Assembly: GCA_035702845.1 (NCBI GenBank)
Contig: DASSZK010000048.1
Location: 1-16,283, forward strand
Direction of reading: 5' to 3'
Source: JAJZMF01 sp035702845
GTDB lineage: Bacteria > Actinomycetota > Acidimicrobiia > Acidimicrobiales > Palsa-688
Length of the DNA stretch: 16,283 nucleotides
This document shows, one piece after another, positions 7,234 to 14,263 of this stretch (position 1 is its first letter; every line of letters begins with the position of its first letter). The translations under genes were made by a program, and so were the position numbers. The notes under the pieces were generated by a model. That model did not search any database. It was not told the DNA's origin and saw nothing but the letters and a program-made list of their open reading frames with translations.

Positions 7234-10200
7234 GTGCGCAAGGTTCTGGTGGCAAACAGGGGAGAGATCGCGGTACGGGCGTTCCGGGCGATAAACGAGC
7301 TCGGCTACACGTCGGTGGCCGTCTTCCCTTATGAGGACCGGTACTCGCTTCACCGGCAAAAGGCGGACGAGAGCTACGAGATAGGCGAGCGGGGGCACCC
7401 ACTGCGGGCCTACCTGGACGTCCCCGGCATCATCGAGGTCGCCCGGCGGTGCGGTGCGGACGCCGTGTACCCCGGCTACGGCTTCCTCTCCGAAAACCCG
7501 GACCTGGCCCGTGCGTGCTCGGAGGCCGGGATCACCTTCGTCGGGCCGCCCGCCGAGGTGCTGGCGCTGGCGGGCAACAAAGTACGGGCCAAGCAAGAGG
7601 CAGAGGCGGCGGGCATCCCGGTGCTGCGAAGTGCCGGGCCCCTTTCCAGTATCGATGAGATGGTCGCAGCGGGTGACGACATTGGGTTCCCGTTGTTCGT
7701 CAAGGCAGCAGCCGGTGGCGGTGGCCGGGGCCTGCGCCGCGTGGAGCGTAGGGAGGATCTGCGCGCCGCCCTCGAGGCGGCGGTGCGCGAAGCCGAGACG
7801 GCTTTCGGCGACCCGACCGTGTTCCTCGAAGAAGCGGTCGTCCACGCCCGCCACATCGAGGTCCAGGTCTTAGCCGATGCCACTGGAGAGGTTGTCCACC
7901 TCTTCGAGCGGGACTGTTCTGTACAGCGCCGGCACCAAAAGGTCGTCGAGATCGCGCCCGCGCCCAACCTGGCCGACGAGCTTCGGGCCAACCTGTGGTC
8001 CGACGCGGTCAAGTTCGCCCGGTCGGTGGGCTACCGCAATGCGGGTACGGTCGAGTTCCTTGTCGGCGGGGACGGCCGTTATGTGTTCATCGAGATGAAC
8101 CCGCGGATCCAGGTGGAGCACACGGTCACTGAGGAGGTGACCGACGTCGACCTGGTCCAGGCCCAGCTTCAGATCGCCGGGGGAGCCAGCTTCGCCGAGC
8201 TTGGGATATCCCAGGCGTCCATCGCCGTGAACGGGGCCGCCCTGCAGTGCCGGATCACCACGGAGGACGCCTCGCAGGGGTTCCGCCCTGATACCGGGCG
8301 CATTACGGCCTACCGTTCTCCAGGGGGCCATGGCGTGCGCCTCGACGGCTGCACGTACCTTGGTGCCGAGGTCTCCCCACATTTCGACTCGCTGCTGGTG
8401 AAGCTGACGTGCCGGGGCCGTACTTTTCCCGAAGCCGTGCACCGTGCCCAGCGCGCCCTGGCCGAGTTCCGGGTGCGGGGCGTGTCGACCAACATCCCGT
8501 TCCTCCAAAGTGTCTTGGAAGAAGACGACTTCGTGGCAGGGAACCTGACGACATCTTTTATCGAGGAACGGCCTGGCCTTTTCGCCAGGCGGGGCGGCGC
8601 CGACCGGGGCACCCGGCTGCTCACTTACATCGCCGACGTCACTGTCAACCGCCCCAACGGCGTGGCACCGGCGCTCAAGTCACCAGTCCAAAAGCTGCCT
8701 GCATGGGCAAAGAAGCCACCGGCATTTCGCGCGCCCGAGGGCAGCCGCCAACTGTTGGACCGGCTGGGTGCTCGAGGTTTTGCATCGTGGATGCGTGAGC
8801 AGCGCAACATCTTGGTCACCGATACGACCTTTCGCGATGCTCATCAGTCGCTGCTGGCCACCCGGCTCCGTACCCGCGACATCTTGGCCGCGGCGCCGTA
8901 TTTTTCTCATGCCCTGCCCGGGCTTTTGTCCCTGGAGTGCTGGGGCGGGGCGACGTTCGACGTTGCCCTTCGGTTCTTGAAGGAGGACCCCTGGGAACGC
9001 CTTGGTGCCATCAGGGAGGCCGTTCCCAATATTTGCTTACAGATGCTTATAAGGGGACGGAACACGGTTGGCTACACCCCCTACCCGGACGAGGTGGCCG
9101 TCGCGTTCGTAAAGGAGGCGGCTCGTACCGGCGTGGACATCTTCCGGGTGTTCGACTCCCTGAACGACGTCGACCAGATGGTGCCGGCAATCCGCGCCGT
9201 GGTCGAGGCCGGGAAACTGGCAGAGGGGACCCTTTGCTACACAGGGGACCTGGCCAACCCGGACGAGAAGTTGTACGACCTCGACTATTACCTGGGCAAG
9301 GCCGACAAGCTGGTGGCCGCGGGCTCCCATGTGCTCTGCATAAAGGACATGGCGGGCCTGCTTCGCGCTCCCGCGGCCCGCAAATTGGTGAGCGCGCTGC
9401 GGGCCAACTTCGACCTACCGGTGCACCTTCACACCCACGACACCGCAGGCGGCCAGCTCGCCACCTACCTGGCAGCTGTGGAAGCCGGTGTTGACGCCAT
9501 CGACGGCGCCCTTGGGCCCATGTCTGGTACGACAAGCCAGCCTTCGCTGGGCGCAATCGTTGCCGCGACCGACCACACCGAGCGTGAGAGCGGGGTACCG
9601 CTCGCGGCCATAGAGGCCTTCGAACCGTACTGGGAGGCGGTGCGCCGCCTGTACGCTCCGTTCGACATAGGGCTGCCCGCGCCGACAAGCCGGGTTTACA
9701 TACACGAGATGCCGGGCGGCCAGATCTCCAACCTGCGCCAGCAGGCGATCGCACTGGGGCTCGGCGATCGCTGGGAGGCGGTGGAGGAGCTTTACGCCAA
9801 GGCCAACCAGATCCTCGGCAACATCGTCAAGGTGACACCGAGCTCCAAGGTGGTGGGCGACCTGGCCCTTTACCTCTGCGGGGCTGACGCGGACCTCGAC
9901 GAGTTCCAAAATGACCCGGCAAGCTTCGACCTTCCGGACAGCGTCGTCGGGTTCCTTGCCGGAGAACTCGGCGAGCCTGCGGCCGGTTGGCCCGAACCGT
10001 TCCGCACCCGGGCATTGCAGGGCAAGAAGCTACCGGAACGAGCCGAGCACGTACCCGAGGACGCCCGCAGCGTCTTGGAGGCCCCCGATGTCCCCACTGC
10101 GGAGCTGCGCCGGGTGCTCAACATGCTCCTGTTCCCTGGGCCGACACGGGATTTTGAAGATGCCTGCCGCACTTATGGGGATCTGTCCGTCCTGCCGAGC

Positions 10201-10635
10201 TCGGCTTTCTTCTACGGTTTGGTCCCGGGCGAGGAAATCGAGGTCGTGCTCGAGGCGGGCGTGTCGCTGTACCTGGCCCTCGATGCCATGGGGGAGGCAG
10301 ACGAGCGCGGGTTCCGCTCTGTTTTTTGCCGCATAAACGGCCAGCCGCGCACGGTAACGGTCCGCGACCGTTCCGTGCAGGACAGCCAGCCGCGAGGGGA
10401 ACGGGCCCAATTGGACAACCCCGCCCACGTTGCCGCCCCCTTTGCCGGAGCCGTATCGCTCACGGTCTCGGAGGGTGACAGGGTTGAGGCCGGCCAGACA
10501 GTGGCGACCATCGAGGCCATGAAGATGGAGGCACCCATAACTGCGTCGCTCGCTGGTACGGTCGGAAGGGTCGCCGTTCCCAAAGTGTCCTCCGTCGAAG
10601 GCGGCGACCTTTTGATGGTCATAAGGCCGGCCTGA
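7234..10635 (+). CDS. pyc: Pyruvate carboxylase
   Basis: A 1133-residue biotin enzyme converting pyruvate, bicarbonate and ATP to oxaloacetate (anaplerosis, gluconeogenesis). Biotin carboxylase region, about 1-450: KVLVANRGEIAVRAFRA at the start, the ATP-grasp loop GGGGRG (161-166), CSVQRRHQKVVE (228-239) and EMNPRIQVEHTVTE (287-300). Carboxyltransferase domain, about 525-800: TDTTFRDAHQS (529-539), the probable carboxylated lysine in CIKDMAG (Lys704), and metal ligands in HLHTHDT (731-737). A PYC/OADA domain follows. The C-terminal biotinyl domain has EAMKME with biotin-lysine Lys1097. Length is normal for single-chain Pyc. GTG 7234 is chosen because family proteins start at this point; the frame is open back to 6952, but inside the previous gene and with no homologous sequence. 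It runs 37 bp ahead of ald and may be co-transcribed. Confidence 0.97.
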   Translation: MRKVLVANRGEIAVRAFRAINELGYTSVAVFPYEDRYSLHRQKADESYEIGERGHPLRAYLDVPGIIEVARRCGADAVYPGYGFLSENPDLARACSEAGITFVGPPAEVLALAGNKVRAKQEAEAAGIPVLRSAGPLSSIDEMVAAGDDIGFPLFVKAAAGGGGRGLRRVERREDLRAALEAAVREAETAFGDPTVFLEEAVVHARHIEVQVLADATGEVVHLFERDCSVQRRHQKVVEIAPAPNLADELRANLWSDAVKFARSVGYRNAGTVEFLVGGDGRYVFIEMNPRIQVEHTVTEEVTDVDLVQAQLQIAGGASFAELGISQASIAVNGAALQCRITTEDASQGFRPDTGRITAYRSPGGHGVRLDGCTYLGAEVSPHFDSLLVKLTCRGRTFPEAVHRAQRALAEFRVRGVSTNIPFLQSVLEEDDFVAGNLTTSFIEERPGLFARRGGADRGTRLLTYIADVTVNRPNGVAPALKSPVQKLPAWAKKPPAFRAPEGSRQLLDRLGARGFASWMREQRNILVTDTTFRDAHQSLLATRLRTRDILAAAPYFSHALPGLLSLECWGGATFDVALRFLKEDPWERLGAIREAVPNICLQMLIRGRNTVGYTPYPDEVAVAFVKEAARTGVDIFRVFDSLNDVDQMVPAIRAVVEAGKLAEGTLCYTGDLANPDEKLYDLDYYLGKADKLVAAGSHVLCIKDMAGLLRAPAARKLVSALRANFDLPVHLHTHDTAGGQLATYLAAVEAGVDAIDGALGPMSGTTSQPSLGAIVAATDHTERESGVPLAAIEAFEPYWEAVRRLYAPFDIGLPAPTSRVYIHEMPGGQISNLRQQAIALGLGDRWEAVEELYAKANQILGNIVKVTPSSKVVGDLALYLCGADADLDEFQNDPASFDLPDSVVGFLAGELGEPAAGWPEPFRTRALQGKKLPERAEHVPEDARSVLEAPDVPTAELRRVLNMLLFPGPTRDFEDACRTYGDLSVLPSSAFFYGLVPGEEIEVVLEAGVSLYLALDAMGEADERGFRSVFCRINGQPRTVTVRDRSVQDSQPRGERAQLDNPAHVAAPFAGAVSLTVSEGDRVEAGQTVATIEAMKMEAPITASLAGTVGRVAVPKVSSVEGGDLLMVIRPA

Positions 10636-10654
10636 GAGCTCTCACGGCCCGGCC
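10625..10654 (+). terminator. Strong hairpin over the pyc stop codon (attenuator or terminator candidate)
   Basis: Left arm GGCCGGCCTGAGAG (10625-10638) pairs with right arm CTCTCACGGCCCGGCC (10639-10654), with two single-base bulges (10645 and 10648) and an AGCT loop. The inner 12 bases TGAGAGCTCTCA are a perfect palindrome that includes the pyc TGA. There is no T-run after it, so classical intrinsic termination is not clear; it may be an mRNA processing or stability element, or an attenuator between pyc and ald. Confidence 0.45.
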
Positions 10655-10666
10655 CACCAAAAGGTG
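10655..10666 (+). promoter_or_regulatory. Ribosome binding site of ald within a tiny hairpin
   Basis: AAAAGGTG (10659-10666) lies six bases before ATG 10673 and fits a Shine-Dalgarno role. The preceding CACC can pair with GGTG across an AAAA loop, so the site could be partly masked. A four-base stem is weak, and regulation by it is speculative. Confidence 0.4.
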
Positions 10667-10672
10667 TGATGG

Positions 10673-11764
10673 ATGCGGATAGGTGTCGTAAAGGAGATAA
10701 AGCCGGCTGAGCTGAGGGTCGCGCTCACGCCCGCTGGTGCCGAGGAGCTTGTCCGGGCCGGGCACGAGGTCCTCGTGGAGGAGGGTGCCGGCACAGGCTC
10801 GGGCTTCGCAGACGACGCCTATGCCGCAACGGGTGCTCGTATCATGACCAGCGCGCAGGCCGTATGGGAAAGCGCGCAATTGCTCACCAAAGTAAAAGAG
10901 CCGGTCGGCCCTGAACTGGCGCTCCTTCGCGAGGGGCTAACCCTCTTCACTTACCTGCACCTGGCGGCGGCGCCCCAACTGACCGAAGCCCTCATGCGCT
11001 CTGGGGCCACAGGGGTCGCCTATGAGACGGTTGAGGATGCCAGCGGCCACCTTCCCCTCTTGGCGCCAATGAGCGAGATAGCGGGGCGCCTGGCCGGCCA
11101 AGTCGTGGCTCATTATCTGACGGCTCCTATGGGTGGAAGGGGCCTCCTGGCGGGCGGCGCCCCGGGAGTGGCTCCCGCACGCGTCCTGGTGCTTGGCGGG
11201 GGGGTGGTGGGCGTACATGCGGCTCGGGTGGCTCGGGGGATGGGGGCGGAGGTGACGGTCCTCGAACGTTCCGACGAGCGCCTGAGGTACCTGGACGACC
11301 GTTTCGAGGGTTCGGTGCGTTGCCTGATGTCAGATGCGCACAGCGTCATGGACCAGCTCGGCGCCAGCGACGCCGTCATCGGTGCCGTGCTCGTCCATGG
11401 GGCCGCGGCGCCCAAGCTCGTAACACGGTCCATGCTTTCCTCAGTGCCCGAGCGTGCGGTGCTCGTCGATGTGGCTATCGACCAGGGGGGGTGTTTCGAG
11501 ACCTCTCGTCCCACCACCCACGAGGAGCCGACTTACGTCGTGGACGGTGCGCTTCATTACTGCGTGGCCAACATGCCCGGGGCGGTCCCGGTCACGTCGA
11601 CCCGAGCCCTCACAAATGCCACCCTGCCGTACCTTCACCGCTTGGCCGACGGGGGCCTCGACGCCTATTGCCGAGCCGATCGCGGCTTCGCCAGGGGCGT
11701 AAACGTCCGCGACCACGAGATCGTGCACCCCGCGGTCGCTGAGGCATTCGGCGCCGGGCGGTAG
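10673..11764 (+). CDS. ald: Alanine dehydrogenase
   Basis: A 363-residue NAD-dependent enzyme for reversible oxidative deamination of L-alanine to pyruvate and ammonium. The N-terminus MRIGVVKEIKPAELRVALTP is typical. Catalytic and substrate residues fall at the same numbers as in characterised Ald: Lys75 (TKVKEP), His96 (TYLHLA) and Asp270 (VAIDQGG). The nucleotide-binding loop VLGGGVVG is at 173-180, and an acidic residue (Glu198) ends the second strand of the Rossmann fold, fitting NAD preference. The segment MSEIAGRLAGQVVAHYL (133-149) is also family-typical. ATG 10673 has a ribosome site at proper spacing; ATG 10669 is out of frame. It sits 37 bp behind pyc, so one product or substrate (pyruvate) links the pair. 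No anomaly was seen. Confidence 0.96.
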   Translation: MRIGVVKEIKPAELRVALTPAGAEELVRAGHEVLVEEGAGTGSGFADDAYAATGARIMTSAQAVWESAQLLTKVKEPVGPELALLREGLTLFTYLHLAAAPQLTEALMRSGATGVAYETVEDASGHLPLLAPMSEIAGRLAGQVVAHYLTAPMGGRGLLAGGAPGVAPARVLVLGGGVVGVHAARVARGMGAEVTVLERSDERLRYLDDRFEGSVRCLMSDAHSVMDQLGASDAVIGAVLVHGAAAPKLVTRSMLSSVPERAVLVDVAIDQGGCFETSRPTTHEEPTYVVDGALHYCVANMPGAVPVTSTRALTNATLPYLHRLADGGLDAYCRADRGFARGVNVRDHEIVHPAVAEAFGAGR

Positions 11765-11775
11765 AGCGGGCGGAG

Positions 11776-11812
11776 CCACTTTCACAAACTGAAGCGAGTT
11801 CACTCAAAGTGG
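11776..11812 (+). terminator. Stem-loop downstream of ald
   Basis: CCACTTT (11776-11782) and AAAGTGG (11806-11812) form a seven-base stem, with a smaller AACT/AGTT stem inside the loop (11787-11800). It lies 12 bases after the ald stop but lacks a T-run, so terminator function is only plausible. The same element would work in either direction. Confidence 0.35.
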
Positions 11813-11918
11813 TGGAAAACGACGAAACGCGAGCACCTGGCGCTTAACGGCGACAGAACACGATGCTTGGTTCGCCAACTCCTCAAGGGGGCTGCCCGAG
11901 AGTGCCGATCCGCCATTA

Positions 11919-12635
11919 ATGCCGCAACAAAGAGCCGGTAGCTCGGTCGAAGATGTCAGAGCGGGGGTAGTGAGGGCCAGGCTGAGCAACCTCATGGCGG
12001 TCCTCCACGAGCCCTCCTTGCAGTCTTACCGGCAGCCGGGTGCCGTCGTACGGCGACTACCCAGCGTGCCGTCCTCGCGTGCCCTGGCCCCTGGGCGAAC
12101 CTGCAGCGAGCGCATGCTGCCCCGCGCTGTGCCGGGCGACGCACTGGGGAGGGTCATTGATTGCGTTGTGCCGACCGGCCTCCTCGTCGTGCACGGCCGT
12201 TGCCTGCCTGACCGCTCAGCGGTTTTCGAGCACATTGTGGTGGCAAGGCGCGGCTTGGTCGTCGTGGCACCCACCTGGGCGCCGGGCGAGAGCGCAGGGG
12301 AGCGCCGCCCACCGGCCCCGTGCAGCCAGGCGCGGCCGGGCCGGACAGCGAGACGCTCTGATGTCGTGCGCTCGGTCCTGCGCAAGGCGGCGGCGCTGCG
12401 CGCCTGGTTGGACGGCTCCGCCTGGGAGGAAGTGCCTGTGCTGGCGGCCATCTGCCTACCGCCCATGGCCGGCGGCTCGGTGCCGCCGCCCGTGTTCCTT
12501 GACGACCTATGGGTGGGAGCGGTCGAGAGGCTGCCGAGCTGGTTGGCCTCGGGGGGCGCCCTCACCGCGGCGGAAAGAGCGGCCCTCAGCTATTACCTGA
12601 TATCGGAGCTGGCCGAGCCTGGCGCCAACGCCTGA
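11919..12635 (+). CDS. NERD-like domain protein with degenerate motif residues
   Basis: A 238-residue protein of uncertain function and without a signal peptide. From about residue 80 on it resembles the nuclease-related domain (NERD) pattern: VIDCVVPTGLLVVHGRCL, then FEHIVVARRGLVVVAPTW, then an alpha-helical DVVRSVLRKAAALRAWL, then VPVLAAICLPP, and a C-terminal part like the family's last strand and helix. In typical NERD proteins the second motif reads roughly DHLVVGPxGVFVVDxK; here Asp is Glu and the DxK is APT, so nuclease activity looks unlikely. The first 75 residues are basic and Ser/Pro-rich. The start is unsure: ATG 11919 has no clear ribosome site, and ATG 11994 is another option. 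It lies between ald and pyk with gaps of 154 and 109 bp, so it is probably its own unit. The family call is from pattern memory, moderate. Confidence 0.6.
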   Translation: MPQQRAGSSVEDVRAGVVRARLSNLMAVLHEPSLQSYRQPGAVVRRLPSVPSSRALAPGRTCSERMLPRAVPGDALGRVIDCVVPTGLLVVHGRCLPDRSAVFEHIVVARRGLVVVAPTWAPGESAGERRPPAPCSQARPGRTARRSDVVRSVLRKAAALRAWLDGSAWEEVPVLAAICLPPMAGGSVPPPVFLDDLWVGAVERLPSWLASGGALTAAERAALSYYLISELAEPGANA

Positions 12636-12744
12636 TACTGGCACCAACCGCCTGATGGCTGTTCAGCCCTGGTCGGTCCGTCCCATTTGTCGGATCTGGC
12701 CCCGGCATGTGCCAGGTGGGCGTCGGATCGGCAATGCTTATGGG

Positions 12745-14223
12745 GTGACACGAACCGGTACCTCCAAGTCGTCCCCGTCCCGTCGTTACCTCGAAGACAA
12801 CACGCGGCGCACGCGAGTCGTTGCGACCATTGGCCCGGCGTCCGATTCCATCGAGACGCTGAGCGCTATGCAGGACGCCGGCATGGACGTCGCCCGCCTG
12901 CCCCTCGCACATGGGTCGATCGACGAGGCCGTCGCCCGCCTGCGGCGCATCCGCCAGGCTGCGCCCGACGTCGGCATCCTGGTGGACCTCCCGGGCCCGA
13001 AGATCCGTTCAACTCCCTTCCCTGAAGGTGGCGTCGTCCTCGTGGCGGGTAGCGAAGTCGTCCTCAGCCCGCACGGGCTGGCCCCCAGTAGCGACGACAA
13101 GGTGATCGGTGTCGCCGTGCCCGAACTGGTCGAGAGCCTCCAAGAAGGCGACAGGGTGGCGCTGGGCGACGGCGGCGTGTCCTTGGTGGCCGAGCAGCGC
13201 GACGGCTACTCCATGAAGTGCCGGGTGGTCTCCGGTGGACGGGTCCAGGGGCGCCCGGGTGTCACGGCCCCCGCCTCGCGCCTGGCCCTGAAGACGCCGA
13301 CGCCAGAGGACATCCAGCGCCTGGAGGTCCTGTTGGAGGAAGGCATCGAGGGTGTGGCGGTATCGTTCGTACGTACCGCAGCCGACCTGGAGACGGTCAA
13401 GGCCATGTCGGGGCGGTCGGTGCTCGTCTGCGCCAAGATGGAGACCCCCGAGGCTCTCTTGGACATCGACAACATCCTGCAGGTCGCCGACACCGTCATG
13501 GTGGCCCGGGGGGACCTGGGTGTGCGGGTGGCGTTGGAGGAGGTCCCTCACATCCAAAAGAGCCTGATCCGCTCGTGCATCGCCTGGGGGCGTCCGGTCA
13601 TCACTGCGACCCAGATGCTGGAGTCGATGATCAACTCGCCGGTCCCCACCCGTGCGGAAGTCACCGACGTGGCCAATGCCGTGTTCGATGGGACGAGCGC
13701 GGTCATGCTTTCGGCTGAGTCGGCAGTCGGCATTGACCCGGTCAACGCCGTTGCCACCATGGCTCGCATTGCCAGGCGCGCCGACCTCGACTTCGACAGC
13801 TATCACTGGGGCCGCAACCTGCCCGCCCAAAACTTCGCGGCCGAGTCCGCTGCCGGGGCGCGGATCACCGCCGCTGTCGGTGCTGCAGCTTGGCGGGCTT
13901 CGGTCGACGAGAAGGCGGCCGTCATAGTCGCCTGTACAAATACGGGCGCCACGGCGCGTGCCATCGCCCGCTTCCGCCCCGGGGCGCCGATCGTGGCGGC
14001 GACGCCGTACGAGCACACAGCGCGCCAGCTCACCTGCAGTTGGGGTGTCGATACCGTGCTCGTGCCCGAGGCGAAGAGCACCGATGAGGCCGTCAACCAG
14101 GGGGTCGATGCCGTGCGCAAAGCCGGGTACGCCAAGGCGGGCGACGTTGTCGTCGTGCTTGCCGGTTCCCTGCACGACCCCGAGCCGGTCACCGACACCT
14201 TGCGGCTGGTGCGCGTTTACTGA
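12745..14223 (+). CDS. pyk: Pyruvate kinase, divergent at the K+/substrate motif
   Basis: A 492-residue glycolytic enzyme, PEP + ADP to pyruvate + ATP. It opens its barrel with RRTRVVATIGPAS (21-33) and keeps Arg51, the AKME pair Lys231/Glu233, VARGDLGV (253-260, Asp257 for the divalent metal), and TATQMLESM (287-295). The B domain (about 90-175) and C-terminal domain (about 365-492, with TNTGATARAIARFRP) are present. Two departures stand out. The usual RLNFSHG is RLPLAHG (51-57), losing the Asn and Ser that bind K+; and the DTKGPE motif is DLPGPK (81-86), where Lys in place of Glu is linked to K+ independence and occurs in actinobacterial enzymes. The start is set at GTG 12745, just ahead of the family-typical N-terminus; an in-frame ATG at 12655 would add 30 residues. 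It may be a paralogue of a second, canonical Pyk. Confidence 0.9.
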   Translation: MTRTGTSKSSPSRRYLEDNTRRTRVVATIGPASDSIETLSAMQDAGMDVARLPLAHGSIDEAVARLRRIRQAAPDVGILVDLPGPKIRSTPFPEGGVVLVAGSEVVLSPHGLAPSSDDKVIGVAVPELVESLQEGDRVALGDGGVSLVAEQRDGYSMKCRVVSGGRVQGRPGVTAPASRLALKTPTPEDIQRLEVLLEEGIEGVAVSFVRTAADLETVKAMSGRSVLVCAKMETPEALLDIDNILQVADTVMVARGDLGVRVALEEVPHIQKSLIRSCIAWGRPVITATQMLESMINSPVPTRAEVTDVANAVFDGTSAVMLSAESAVGIDPVNAVATMARIARRADLDFDSYHWGRNLPAQNFAAESAAGARITAAVGAAAWRASVDEKAAVIVACTNTGATARAIARFRPGAPIVAATPYEHTARQLTCSWGVDTVLVPEAKSTDEAVNQGVDAVRKAGYAKAGDVVVVLAGSLHDPEPVTDTLRLVRVY

Positions 14224-14263
14224 TCCAAGAGATCACGGTGCCATTACGACGTGCGGCGCAGCC

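Noticed and set aside
13009..14175. Minus-strand frame of 388 codons opposite pyk
   Set aside because: Shadow of the pyk codon pattern in GC-rich DNA; its translation shows no motif.
14221..14235. TGATC-caaga-GATCA hairpin between pyk and the DUF2079 gene as a terminator
   Set aside because: The stem is only five pairs, half AT, and has no T-run, so it is too weak to call in the 40-bp convergent gap.
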